A stretch of DNA of 64,000 nucleotides from Tanytarsus gracilentus (lineage: Eukaryota; Arthropoda; Insecta; Diptera; Chironomidae). Below are positions 34,895-46,619 of this stretch, in pieces. The notes below the pieces were generated by a model that ran no database searches, was not told where the DNA came from, and saw nothing but the letters and a program-made list of their open reading frames with translations. A program made the translations under genes and the position numbers. How positions within the stretch are numbered: the first letter of the stretch is position 1; each line of letters begins with the position of its first letter. The stretch lies in the NCBI GenBank assembly GCA_038502055.1, contig JAXRKN010000038.1, positions 5,642,001-5,706,000 of the forward strand, in the 5' to 3' direction.

Positions 34895-36614
34895 ATCACA
34901 ATTTTTAAACTTGAATTCCTTAAAAAAAATAACTCGCGCTCTTATCAATTGAAATTCACACGCTAGACTAAACTCTAAAATCGACTTTACGATACACATA
35001 TCGTCGCTTTGAGCTGCAAAATTTACTTTTTCATTAGTGTGATAAAATTTTTTCTTTCTACCTTTGTGTATGAAACACATTTTCATAATCATTTCAAATA
35101 TTTACAGTCGTAACACCTTCAAAAAAACAACAGCATTGTGTTTTTTGCTCTCATTGAACTTCTTTTTTTTGAGTTCTCAAAAGCAATTTTTTCTTTTCTC
35201 GTTATCAGTTCAATTTCGAGCGTACCATTGAGTACTCCATTATTTACTTTTTGCTATCTTTCGCAATTTTTTTCACCTTTTAGTTTCGTTAAAAAAATTT
35301 AGAGTTTATTGCAAAAGTTCATTTTTTCTATGAAATGCTTTGAAAATCTCATTTGAATAAATTGCAACAGCAGAGAAAGAGTGAAATGTAATTTTCCTTT
35401 GATCAGTTCAATACGAACATGTTCATGAAATTGTAATTGCAGCTTTCATATTCATGTATAATAAATTAATAATAATATTCAGATAAAAGTTCTTTGAAAT
35501 CATCATTTTATTTGCCTTTGAAGTATTATTTTAATTTTTATTTTTTGGAGCAAATTAGGAAGCAATTAGCAACTGTAAATTAGAGACTATATCGAAAAAA
35601 CTCAAATTCACTTCCTAAGATCGTCTAAGACGTTTTTGAGTTTTTTTCGATATAGTCTCTAATTTACAGATTTCAAGTATTAACTTTTTTAATTATTTCT
35701 TGCAATAAATCTTTAACTACCCTAAAATGTAAACCAATGCAAATTTTAATGCCCATGACACGAAATTGTGTAAGACTTTGAATGTGCTTAGTTTATTTTG
35801 TGAAAAATGAGCACACAAAAGTTAGCCTCATAAATTTAAATACCTAAAATAGTGCGAAAATTCCTTTTTAATCTCATTAACACAGTTGGAATGCTGAATG
35901 GATGGAATTTCCATTTAAAATGATTTTATGCTATGGTTGAACTCTTAGAAGTGATAATTATTGAACGAAGTTGGTCACTCAACGAAATTTTATAAAAATT
36001 ACTTGGAGCATTTTTAAATGAATTTTTCTAATTGTTCTCTCCTTGCCGATTATAATTTAATGTAGTTTCAGAACATTAATGTCTCTCTGCCTCTGTCATG
36101 GAACGGAGAGTGGAAAGTTGAACTTAATAATAATAATTAATGACATCACATTTAACCAACATTTTCCGTCTTTTTTTGTTGTTGCTGTTGGTCCCTTTTT
36201 ACCCTCTTTCTTGCAATTTTAATATTCATTACTGAGTTTCCGACGTTGGCCTAGCACTGCTGCTATGCTTCTGCAAAAGATAGTTTGCGAAACACGTTCA
36301 GGAAATTCTCAACTGCGCTATATGTCGAGGATGCTTTAATGAAAACGCAAAATTTATCGTGAACACAATGCACGGAGCATCAAACTGTCCTCGAAGAAGT
36401 TTGAAATTTATTTTAAATGCATAAAGAACTTAAATATAGACGATGCTATAAGCTTGCTCAAATCTATTTATATAATGCTTATTTTGCCATTAGTGCAATT
36501 AAAACTGATAACAGCAGAAGCACTGCAGGCATGCACAACAAATCCACAAAACTTTTAAAATTATGCAAAGCAATTTTATCAGATTATGTCCTCAAAATTA
36601 TTGAAGGGGTGGAA
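34895..36614. other. Region upstream of Pkg21D up to the inverted Sur copy
   Basis: About 1.7 kb, presumably including the Pkg21D promoter and 5' UTR near its left end. It contains the hairpin at 35573-35669 (listed separately). I found no supported coding exon. The open frames are short and without recognisable motifs. Confidence 0.5.
35573..35669. repeat. Near-perfect long hairpin (inverted repeat with 28-bp spacer)
   Basis: The left arm 35573-35606 and right arm 35635-35669 are reverse complements over 34 positions, except for one extra base in the A/T run of the right arm. The spacer is 28 bp. The arm starts CTGTAAATTAGAGACTATAT. A transcript would form a stem of about 34 bp. It may be a tiny MITE or solo foldback, or a small-RNA hairpin precursor. 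I do not recognise a known microRNA seed. Confidence 0.8.
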
Positions 36615-38270
36615 TCGGCGGTGTCAATCCACTTGCGGAGCCAGACGTCGGTATAAACCTTCAGCGCCTGCCATAATAATGTGCTCATAAAGAATACAAC
36701 TAATGTGACCGTTCCACATGCCCTCAAATAAAGCAAATAAATTCTTGCTGGAATTTTGCCATATTTTCGCTCCTCATCGGACTTTAATCGATTTAATTCA
36801 TTTCCATCCTCGTCAAGGTCTTACAATTTGGAAAGAGAGAAAAAATTAGAAACTCTTTTTAAAGCTTTCAGAAATTTTTGATTTAAAAAAGCTGCTTAAA
36901 GAAAACTCACTGACACTTGCGTCATCGTCTGACTCTTCACTGCACTTGGATATGAATGAAACCACGCGATCCTCATTTTCATCACGTTCCTCGAACGAGT
37001 TATTTATGACTTCTTCTTCGTTGATGCTCCTGTATGATATTTGCGTAGTCATAACAGCAGTTGAGATTGACAAGGCCACAATGTTATTATTTTTGCAAGC
37101 ACACATGTGAAAAATGAAGAATTCAAAAATGAGATCAATTAAGACAATTTGGAGTCAATTTTCAAGAAATTTAACCTGATTGAAAGTGCTTGTCTTGCAG
37201 CATTGCCACCAGCTCTTCTTCTTTCTCGCATGTAATCGGAATCGCCTGTTGGCTTTCGACGACGTTCCGACATTCGTCTGATAAATCCCCGAAAGCTCAC
37301 TTTGCTGCCAAATGAGGTGTCCGACATACGATTGTTGTCAGCTTTGACTTTCATGCTATAATTAAAGCGCGTCGGCGATGAAATGTGCCTGGCCAATGGT
37401 TGCTTAATTTTTTGCGTGGCATTCGGCTGAAGGGAAGTAACTCGAAGAACTTTTTCATTGTCATTCTTTTTCCTCAAGATTGGAAAGTCAAAATCACTGT
37501 CATTGCATTCGTCCATCGGCAGTGCAAGATCTGACCATAAGCGTGAGCCAAAAAAGCCACCCGATGTTCTTTTGAATGGATTGTAAAGAGAGCCGTGCTG
37601 TGTGGGAGTAAGAAAATGATAATTTAATTCCATCGGTAGGTGTCACGTTGATTTATCTTTAAATCGAGAGTCGATGGTTATCAAATTGGCTGGAGCTGCC
37701 GACTGGATTTATGAAGTAACTTAATTTCACCTCAGCACTGTGAAAGCTCACAGCGTGCTCTATAAAATATCAATTAAAAGCTACTTACCGAAGATAAATT
37801 ATCCTCTTCCGTTGAAATCGGATGGTTTTGTTGCTGCTGCAAAATTCCGAACCGTGAAATATTCTTAAAAAGCTTCCAACGCTCTTTGGCATTCCGCCCA
37901 CTCGCACTATGAAAAATATTTTACTTAAAATCATTTAAAGAAAATTGCTAGTTTTCAATTTTTACTTTTCCTTCGCATTTTCTTTCGCTATCGCAGCATC
38001 CCACTCGCGAACCAAGCTAGGATCGACATCCTTAATTACTTTTATTGTGCCGGCACTCCTCACCTTCATATTTTCCATTGCTATTAACTTCATGACACGA
38101 AAAAGAGAGGAAATAAAAATAAATTAAATTTCACATAAAATTTATGCTAAAGGCTACACGCAGCATCATCACATGCATGTTGATGATACATTGCAAGCAT
38201 AAAAATAATATTTTACTACTCTTTTTTTGGAAGCGAGCACCACTCAGCACTTTTATGAAAATTAATTAAA
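36615..38270 (-). pseudogene. Inverted partial copy of Sur, block B (exons 13-17)
   Basis: The reverse complement of this block aligns with Sur 20950-22590. Copies of five exons are present with unchanged lengths and intact splice sites: 38087-37966, 37906-37789, 37597-37176, 37029-36911, and 36819 running into the truncation at about 36615. In the 422-bp exon 15 copy I count three single-base differences (one changes Val to Gly). The exon 14 copy has two amino-acid changes and the exon 13 copy has one (Gly to Arg). Introns show more small indels. Sur sequence ends inside exon 17 (TMD2 start), and NBD1 core and most TMDs are missing, so it cannot make a transporter. It is called a pseudogene fragment despite open frames. 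Confidence 0.85.
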
Positions 38271-38799
38271 GCTATAGACGTAAAATATTTTGACAACCCT
38301 AAAAATAACCAACACAAAGGGTAAAACAAATTTATCTAAAAAACATGTCAAATTTAGTTTGCACAAAATTTTGAGAAGTTTAAATTTGAATTTTCATATC
38401 GACATGAACAATTGCAGCAAATTAAGAATTTTTTTCACCGATGCTGGAAATATAAAAAAGTTTTAGATTAAAAAGCAGCAGCAGCAGCAGAGAAGGAAAA
38501 GTGTGGGAAAAAGTTTAACATTGTGTAAGCAATAAAAATGAAATTGCGGGCATGGGAGGAAATTTTTTTATGTCAATGCAATTAAGTGAGTATTAAACTT
38601 TTGTAAAACTATAAAATTAAATTAAGCACGTACTATTCTGTGGCAAACTTCATGCAACCTCTCCCCAAAGTGTCATTACAGTTAAGTCGTGTGTAATTCT
38701 TCATTTTTCTTTATTGTCTTTATAACTTTCAACACTTGCCCTCGGCATATGATTTTGCAAGAAAGAAAACTTGATGCATTTTCTTTAATTTTCAGCTGC
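38271..38799. other. Unmatched filler between the two Sur-copy blocks
   Basis: About 530 bp with no match to Sur that I can see. It stands where the parent has about 4.6 kb (roughly 16370-20945, exons 6-12). It includes a short CAG run near 38460 and no recognisable gene. It may be inserted sequence or divergent remains. Confidence 0.55.
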
Positions 38800-39769
38800 C
38801 CTCAGTTTTATGCTACCCTGAAAAAAAAGAAAATTAAATGTAAAGCAACATATATGAAAAATTGTAGAGGAGAAAGTTCATCATGATCTATGAAAATATT
38901 TTTGTGTGCATCACAATCAAGTTTCTCACTCGAGAGTCATATTTGAATCATAACAAAACAAGTTGCACTCCTGCATAAAACAAATGAAAATGACTTTGTA
39001 AGCACTTTAAAAATCTCTTAATTTCACATGCAGAATGTTCCATCATCATCATTACCGTCATCATCATCATTGCACAACTTTTACGTCATAATCGCACTCG
39101 TTTGCCAAATCAAAGAAGCAAAATTTGGATCAAATTTATTTGCGGCACATGTAGAGAAAAATTTAGATAGGCAATGATGTTGTTATGGCAATGGTGTTGA
39201 TGCTCGAAAAAGCCACAGAAATGAAAGGAAAACAATGAGTGAGGAAATAGCAAAAATTTAACAAACAACAACAGTTGCATGAGAGTTCTCTTGTCGCTTC
39301 CGCCGCCGTCTTCTCATGTGCTGAACATCCTTTCGAAAAGTGAAGAAGTGAGAAACGAGCTTTGAATAAATAAAAGCTCAAAATTTTTAGAGAGATAAAA
39401 ATGTGAGCTGAAAAAATAAACAACAGAATGAAAAATATTTCATGCTTTTTCGAAAAAATTATTTTAGAATTTTTTATGAAGCAGGAACTAAAAATTTAAT
39501 TCTGTCAAAAACGCATGAAAATTTCATGAAACTTTTATCAAGCCATTTCGCAGAATGAAAGAAAATGCAATTTTGTTACATGAAATTAACTCAACTACAA
39601 TTTATCACATTTTCTTCCTGTACTCGCTTTCATTCATCCCAGCGAGTGCTTTTGAGCTACTTTGACGATGATTCATGACCAGACATTAACTCATGCTTTA
39701 TTATCATCTCGTGGCCTCGAGCCTTCGTATAATATTAAATATTAACTTCGACTCAAAAACTTTTAATCT
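38800..39769 (-). pseudogene. Inverted partial copy of Sur, block A (intron 5 to start of exon 6)
   Basis: The reverse complement aligns with Sur 15415 to about 16370: most of intron 5, its acceptor, and only the first bases of exon 6. Identity is high, with scattered substitutions and small indels. At 39769/15415 the two sequences part abruptly after ACTTTTAATCT. It codes for no protein; the apparent 86-aa frame is intron sequence present in both copies. Confidence 0.85.
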
Positions 39770-41713
39770 CCTCCCGCATCTATATTCGGACCATTTCGCG
39801 CCTTGCCGTATAATTTTCAGTTGAAAATATTTTTGGGTTTGTGGTTTTTTTAAAAGGAACATTAATCAAGAGACATTCTGGAGCTTTCTTTCCTTTCATT
39901 ATCATTTCTCCATGCAGATTTGTAAAGGCCATAAAGAGTGATTTATTCCTTGAGAGAATACACAAGTGTTGTATGTGCAACTTCAGAAACATTCGCTTTT
40001 CATGTATCATGTGCAAAATTTTTGAATAATTTTTTAACCTAAATTTATGCTCAAACACTTTTCTTTGTTTTTGTGTTAAAAACGTTAACAAAATATATTT
40101 TATTGCTCATCATTTTTTTCCGTAAATTTTTTCTTTAAATTAACTTTTCGTCAGTTTGTTTTGTTTGTTTTCAAGAGAGAGAGAATAATATTTTTTTGAA
40201 AACATAAATCATTTCGTAATTTAATCATTACGCAACTGAATTGATAAATTTTTTTCTCTTACTCACGCACGAGATACTTCATGAGTATGTTAACGTTAAA
40301 ATAATATATACGATACGCTGTGGGAAATTATAAGCCTTTAGAAATTTAATACAGATCAATAAATAAAATAATAAAAATATATAAAACCTAAAGCGATTCA
40401 ATGGAATTTTAAAAGCTTAAAATAAAAAAATATGGAGGAAAATTTTTGTATAAATAAAATGAAGCATTAATAAATTTTTGTAGCATAAAATCTGTTTCCT
40501 AACATTAACACAAATGAAGCCAAACATTTTTCACCGACTGCTCATAATTTCTTCCAAAATGCCATATCGTAAATTTACCGGCAGTAGATTTACATAATAA
40601 AATTGAAAATTCCCTTTTTGCATAATCAAACAACGTGTTTTTCGAATCGTTAAACACGGGTAGACATTAAAGTGATTTTTATTGTCGATAAGAATTCATT
40701 TAAAGTTCATGGATGTGCATAAAGAGAGCGAAAATATAAATTTTGCGCTACTTGACCTCACCTTAACCTCTCAACAAATCGTTGCCCATTAACTTTTTGG
40801 TAGCGAAATATTCTAAATTGCACCGTCGAGAGTTCTTTTAATGCCGACGTTTTTTCTTCCGCACGTACTTGCATGCACGAGTTCAAGTTAAATGAAATTT
40901 GTTGAAGCCTTTAAAGGAAAAAAAAATAATTCTATAAGAAAATCCACACCAAAGCCGTGCAAAGTTTATTTAACCCTCGGGAACATTTTTTCACTCGCAA
41001 GAAAATAGAGATTTGAATGAATTGATAAACAAAAAAAAAGGTTATACAGGTCGCTGAATAAATTTATTGAATTCTTATCATGAAAATCTTTTTCCTCACG
41101 AAATTCTGCATTTTATCATAAATCGTGAAGAAAGTTTTTGTCTTTTTAGACACACCTGCATCGAATCAGCTAGAATCGAGAAAGTATTAAATTTTTCTAC
41201 TCAAGTGGAATGAAGTGATAAATTTATCATAAAAAAAATTCAAGTCATGAAATTGCTACAATGTGACAAGTGGTGTCACTCTTTTTAATATTTTATTTAT
41301 GAGCTTAATGATGTGTGACAAGATCTTCTTTTTGCTGAAGTACTCAACTATCAAGTTTTAATAAAATATCACATTTACTGTTAATTTTATTTTTGCGAAT
41401 AATACTTTTTTATAGCTGATAAGCTAATCGTTTTCTTGCTCACTCATGAAGTTAAAAGTGGCGATAAGATAAAATAGCAAGATTTAAATATTAATAGTGT
41501 GAAAATTTTTGAGACGATGATGAAAATTCCAACATTATTCTCTCACTCTCTTTGTGAGAATTGGAAAGTTCTAAAGAGAGCGAAATATTATGAGTATGAG
41601 AGAGCTGTAAAGCTCATCGATTAAAAAAATTATTTTATTATACTTTAACTAAAAAATTAATGGACATAATTTATTAGACGCGTCAGTTATATCTAATATA
41701 AAATTAAATTTTC
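39770..41713. other. Intergenic region between the Sur copy and Cdk8 3' end
   Basis: About 1.9 kb of AT-rich sequence without a supported gene. TTTATT at 41670-41675 is a likely minus-strand poly(A) signal for Cdk8. Short GAGAGAG/CTCTCTC inverted patches occur near 41540-41610. Confidence 0.6.
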
Positions 41714-43162
41714 TCAATATCGCTGTTGAAAATTGTTCTGATTCTGATTGAACATCATTTGCTGCTGATTTTGATGATATTCTTGCTGCATTTGATTTTG
41801 GTTCTGGTTGTTGGGCTGCTGTTGATTTGTACCCGACATTCTTGGTCTTTTTGCAGAGTTTGAATGATCGTTATTTGAATTCCCCCCATTTCCTGCCTGA
41901 TTAGACTGCTGTGGCTGATTCTGAGTTTGTTGAGGCTGTTGCCGCTGCTTACTATCAGATTTATCTTCTTCGTCATCCGTAAGAAATTCACGTTTAGGAT
42001 ATGGAATAGCGAAACCAGCAAAAACGTCTTGGGTAGGCAGAGGTTCTTCACTAAAATATGGATCCTGCATTGCTTGCTCGGACGTTATTCGTTTATTTGG
42101 ATCCATTAAAAGTAATTTTTGAAGTAAATGGAATGCTTTGCAATCGGGTTTTATTTTGTGTCTCTCCATATATTTCACCAAAGAACAACTTGCATAATTT
42201 GAACGTTTGAAATCTTTGAGTAAAGTATTATGTTCGGGCATCTTTCTTATGTCCTCCCAATCTTTATCTTGTGGAAAGCCCATTACATTAAAAATTCTGT
42301 CCAATTGATCGTGATGATATGGATTGCTTGTCTTAATATCCTCTTGGCGACAATGAAAAATTGGCTCTGACGTGAGAAGTTCGGCGAAAATACATCCAAT
42401 GGCCCAAATATCAATGGCCTTTGTGTAATGACGTGCACCAAGCAACAGCTCAGGAGCTCGATACCAGAAAGTTACGACCACTGGATCTAAATCGGCAAGC
42501 GGCTTCAGGGGAGCATTGAAGAGACGAGCAAACCCCATGTCGGCGATTTTTACCCGTCCTCTTTCATTACCCTCACCCATAACGAGAATATTGGCGGGTT
42601 TTAAATCACGATGAAGTACCCAGTTTGTGTGCAAGTAGTGAATTCCATCCAATATCTGATAAAGTAAACTCTTTACCATAGCTTTCGGAACCATAACTGG
42701 TTTTTTGGACGCTTTTGCAGCTCGATGAAATTTAATGATGTGCCATAAGTCATGTTCCGCATAATCAAACAGAAGCCAAACTTTACGATCCGTATGTGAG
42801 AGAAATACTTTGATCAAGTTAATGACATTTGGATGTTTAAGCTCTCTCAGAAGTGCAATCTCCCGGCAAGCGGACATCGAGAGTCCAGTGCCTTCAATTT
42901 GTTTCAGCGCATAGTCCTTAATGTCGCCTCCTTCTTTGCGGTGAGCCTTATATACATGCCCATATGTTCCTCTCCCAACTTTGCAACCTGTTTTTGTAAA
43001 AAAATTGAGTGGAAATTATAATTAATTAAAATTTAGTTAAACTTGTTAAATTTATTAATTTTTTTATTAAATTTTTGACTTAAATCCATTACCTTCATAA
43101 TCAAACAGATCTTCAACTTTTGTACGTTCGTTTTGAGTCTTTAATTTGAATGCGGCATCCAT
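41714..43162 (-). CDS. Cdk8: Cyclin-dependent kinase 8 (Mediator kinase module)
   Basis: Two exons, 43162-43093 and 42987-41714, giving 447 aa. Cdk8 with cyclin C, Med12 and Med13 forms the Mediator kinase module in the nucleus and phosphorylates transcription factors and RNA polymerase II. Visible: glycine loop GRGTYG (residues 28-33), catalytic lysine in YALKQIEG (Lys52), the diagnostic SMSACRE helix (60-66), HRDLKPANIL, the CDK8-specific DMG in place of DFG (KIADMGFARLFNAPLKPL), DLDPVVVTFWYRAPELLL, and HCRQEDIKTSNPYHHDQLDRIF. The C-terminal tail is Gln/Asn-rich, as in fly Cdk8. Length matches the family. The start is the only ATG in a short exon and gives the conserved N-terminus. It is divergent from Cox11. 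Confidence 0.97.
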
Positions 43163-43424
43163 AGTTATGGTTATAAAATTAATTACAATTGCAGAAATTA
43201 AATTTGAGTTTTCTAAATTGAATGTTTACAACAATTGAACCTAAACGAACTCGAAACCTCAACAAGTTTTTTCGCGTCATTTAATTTTATATGCAATGTT
43301 CGTGTTATAAAGTTTTTTCTTCGCATCATCTTTACTGTATTTTTTTCGCTTCTTCGATGCAGATAAAATTTTCGCATCTGTTTACAACCCGCAAAGAATA
43401 GAAAAATAATAAAAAATTAAATAA
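43163..43424. promoter_or_regulatory. Bidirectional promoter region of Cdk8 and Cox11
   Basis: Only 262 bp separate the two ATGs, which point away from each other, so both promoters and 5' UTRs must lie here. I see no TATA box at a useful position; the region is AT-rich with some CG dinucleotides in its middle. Shared control is an inference from spacing. Confidence 0.6.
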
Positions 43425-44181
43425 ATGTGGAATATACTTTTGAGACTGCAACCTAAGCTAGTTAAAAGTGTTTTTAGCTCAAATAAGCACTTTTTAATTC
43501 TCACACAATTGAGAAACATAGGCAGTCAAGTACCTAAAAATGCACAAAATGTTCGGATGAAAACGACACTTTATTATGCGGCTGGAGTTACAGTGCTTAC
43601 AGTTGGACTTAGTTATGCTGCGGTGCCGCTTTATAGGATGTTCTGTTCTTCGTATGCTTACGGTGGAACAACGGGTGTTCAGCATGATGGAAGTAAAGTT
43701 GAAAGCATGCATATAGTTCCAGATCGGATTTTGAAGATTAAATTCAATGCAGATCTTGCAGCGTCGATGCGATGGAACTTTAAGCCTCAACAATATGAGA
43801 TTAAAGTAATGCCCGGTGAAACCGCTCTTGCATTTTATAAAGCAAAAAATCCTACCGATCAACCAGTCATTGGAGTTAGCACGTACAATGTTATTCCTTT
43901 CGAGGCAGGTGCTTATTTTAATAAAATTCAATGCTTTTGTTTTGAAGAGCAACAGCTTAATCCACACGAAGAGGTGAGTAAACATGAAATTATTCAAATA
44001 TAAAAATTAACATTTCTATTTTTTTAAACAGGTCGACATGCCGGTATTTTTCTATATCGATCCAGAGTTCGTAAATGATCCTAAAATGGAAATGGTTGAT
44101 GAAATCACCCTCTCGTATACGTTCTTTGAAAGCAAAGAAGGTCTCAATTTACCTCTGCCGGGCTATGCGAAGCCTCATTGA
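43425..44181 (+). CDS. Cox11: Cytochrome c oxidase assembly protein COX11 (copper chaperone)
   Basis: Two exons, 43425-43973 and 44032-44181, giving 232 aa. Cox11 is an inner mitochondrial membrane protein that delivers copper to the CuB site of cytochrome oxidase subunit 1. The first 45 residues are basic and lack acids until late, as in a mitochondrial presequence. One membrane helix follows (YYAAGVTVLTVGLSYAAVPL, about 50-69) with the conserved PLYRMFC. The copper-binding pair is in CFCFEEQ (Cys170, Cys172), followed by MPVFFYIDPEF. The intron is 58 bp. AATAAA is at 44219-44224. Length and motifs are typical. Confidence 0.96.
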
Positions 44182-44579
44182 GATTGCTTGAATGAGTTAG
44201 ACTAATATTAACAAAGATAATAAAAAAATAGAGAAAATATCAAATTTCTGATTTTTAAATTATTATGAGAAGATAAAAGTTGCTGATGCAGGTACGTGGT
44301 TTAAAAATTTTATATGAAATTTAATTAGTTAATTTAACAAATAAAAAGTTTTGCAAAAAGAAGAAAATACATTCATGAAACACAAGAAAATTTTAATTTA
44401 AAAAAGAGCTTTTCGTTCTCTCTTTAAAAAATGCTCAGTGAGCTTTGAGAGAGTTGTACTAAAAATTCTCAAAAATATTTAAAGAGAGTGAAAAGCCTTC
44501 CTTTAAAGCTTGAAAAACGTGACAGATTTTAAATTTTAAAAAACAATTAAAATTTTTTTATCTACCCTTTGAAGAAAAT

Positions 44580-45570
44580 TGTAAGGTGTAAAGGTAAAAT
44601 AGAATAATGTAAAATTAATAAAAAAATAGTTTTAAAAATGTAAAAAAAGTTTTAAAAATGTAAAGAATGTAAAAATAATAATAAAATAATATTTTTAAAT
44701 AAGAAATTATTAAAATTGAAGTAAAATAAATTAAAAAAATGAATTAAAAAGTAAAAAAAATGTAAAAGAGTGTTTAAAAATTAGAATATCGATGTAAAGA
44801 TGTATTAAAGTAAATTTTTAAAAATTTATGTAAAATAATGTAAATTAAAGTTAAAATGAGTAAAAAAATGTAAAATAGTAATATACTTATTTAAAGTAAG
44901 TTTATAAAGTTTTATGTAAAATAATTAAAATTAAATGTAAAACATTAGTTAAAAATTGTAAAATAGAAAATATAAAAGTAAAATAAAAAAAAGTAAGATG
45001 AAGAAATGTAAAATAATGTAAATTGAAGTTAAAATGGAAGTAAAAAAATGTAAAATAGTTAAAATAATTATTTAAAAGTAAAGTTTATAAAGTTTTAATG
45101 TAAAATAATTAAAATTAAAGTAAAATATTAGTTAAAAATTGTAAAACAGAAAATATAAAAGTAAAATAAAAAAAAGTAAGATGAAGAAATGTAAATTAAG
45201 TAAATTGAAGTTAAAATGGAAGTAAATAAAATGTAAAATAAGGTTTGAAAATGAAAATTATATTAAAAAAATGTAAAATAATGTAAAGTTGAAAGGTAAT
45301 CGTGTAAAAAATAAGAAAATACTGTAAAATTACTAAATTTAAAGTAAAATTATTGAATATTTATGTAAAATAAGTAATTGAAAGTTTTTAAATGGGTGAA
45401 AAATAAATGTAAAATAATTAAAAAATGGATGAAATAGAAGTATTTAATGTTTAAAGTAAAATAAGTTTAAATAATGTAAAATAATGAAAAAAAATTGTAA
45501 ATTAATTTAAATTCAGTAAAAGTGCTAAAGATTGAAAATTAAATGAAATTCTATTCAAATTTTGTAAAAA
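44580..45570. repeat. Left arm of TGTAAAA-rich low-complexity foldback block
   Basis: Dozens of TGTAAAAT/GTAAAATAAT words fill this kilobase, all in one orientation, with almost no C residues on this strand. No coding potential is seen. The same words continue at about 46180-46560 and reappear reverse-complemented at 46620-47130. Confidence 0.75.
44830..45200. repeat. About 179-bp tandem duplication within the left arm
   Basis: The segment starting GTAAAATAATGTAAATTAAAG at 44830 is repeated from 45009, with about 179 bp between equivalent points and several small indels. A third, partial copy begins near 45190. The copies share a long core with GTTTATAAAGTTTTA. Confidence 0.7.
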
Positions 45571-45819
45571 TTATAATTTGTGAAGTGAGTTGAATCGTGG
45601 TACCATTTTTTGTTTACAAAAATCATATTGTCTTATGTTTAATAATAATGTCGCTCTCAAATAAAATTTGTAAGAAATTAATATGTAAAAAGACTTGGTC
45701 ATTGGTTTTTCGAATAATTAAGTCGATTAGTCGATTGCGGTTTTATGTTAAATTTTAATTTATTTTTTGAACAAGATAAGTGAGATCTGGTGAAGAAGTG
45801 AGTCATTCAACGTATGATA

Positions 45820-46008
45820 AGTGCTGGAAGTGAGATAGTAATTTAAATTTCAGTGCTGGAAGTGAAATCCAGAAGTATGATACAGTGCTGGAGTGCATCA
45901 GCAACTAAGTTTAATGCTGGAGTGGATCGGTCAATTTACATTTCAGGCTGGAAGTGAAATCCAGTAAGTATGATACAGTGTGGAAGTGAAATCCAGTAAC
46001 CTAAGCTG
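45820..46008. repeat. About 31-bp minisatellite (GTGCTGGAAGTGAAATCCAG type)
   Basis: Six degenerate units, starting near 45820, 45852, 45884, 45915, 45945 and 45977, share the core GCTGGAAGTGAAATCCAG; two also share AAGTATGATACAG. It lies in the centre of the TGTAAAA block and differs from the arms in base composition (G-rich). Not coding. Confidence 0.7.
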
Positions 46009-46619
46009 AGGTTCAGCATGTATTTTCAAATATGGATTAAGAAAAGTTTTTAAATGTTGTTCTTCTAAATGTGTATTTAAATTTTTTTTCTTTTTTAGGT
46101 TTTTTAATAAAAAGAAAAAAGAGTTGAAAAAGAAAAAGAATAGTGCTTGTCAGGATTCGAACTATTATAAAAAGGAAAATAAAATAAAAGTGAGATAAAT
46201 GTAAATTAATGTAAAATCTATTGTTGTAAAAAAAGTTTCTAAAATGTAAGAATGTAAAGAGTCGAAATTTTCGTGAAATCTCAATTTGCTTATATAAATC
46301 TTCTGCAAACTGAATAATAAGAGTTTTCGGGTTTGGAAAGTGGATAGAGTGCGTTAAATGAGAAAGAAAAATTGCTTAAGGTGTGAGAGTGGTGTAAAGG
46401 AAAGTAAAATAAAGGTAATGAAAATGTAGAGGAATGAGGAAAAAAGGTAAAGGAATGTAAAATTTAGTAAAGAGGTGTGTAATGGAATGAGAAAAAAATG
46501 TAAAGGAATGTAAAATAAAGATGGGGAAAATGTAAAGAGGATTAAAAAGAGGGTAAAAAAAGGAAAAAATGAAAAAAATTATTTTTTTTTGAAAAACCTA
46601 TGTTGTTTTTCATTTTTTT

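Noticed and set aside
36846..37633. Open frames on the minus strand that look like two new proteins
   Set aside because: They are copies of Sur exons 15-16 read together with adjoining intron sequence, not independent genes.
39163..39423. 86-codon frame nearly identical to one at 15759-16019
   Set aside because: Both lie in Sur intron 5 and its inverted copy. The similarity comes from duplication, not coding constraint.
46153..46162. GGATTCGAAC, a tRNA B-box-like word, suggesting a tRNA or tRNA-derived SINE
   Set aside because: No A box or cloverleaf can be drawn on the matching strand; it is an isolated word.
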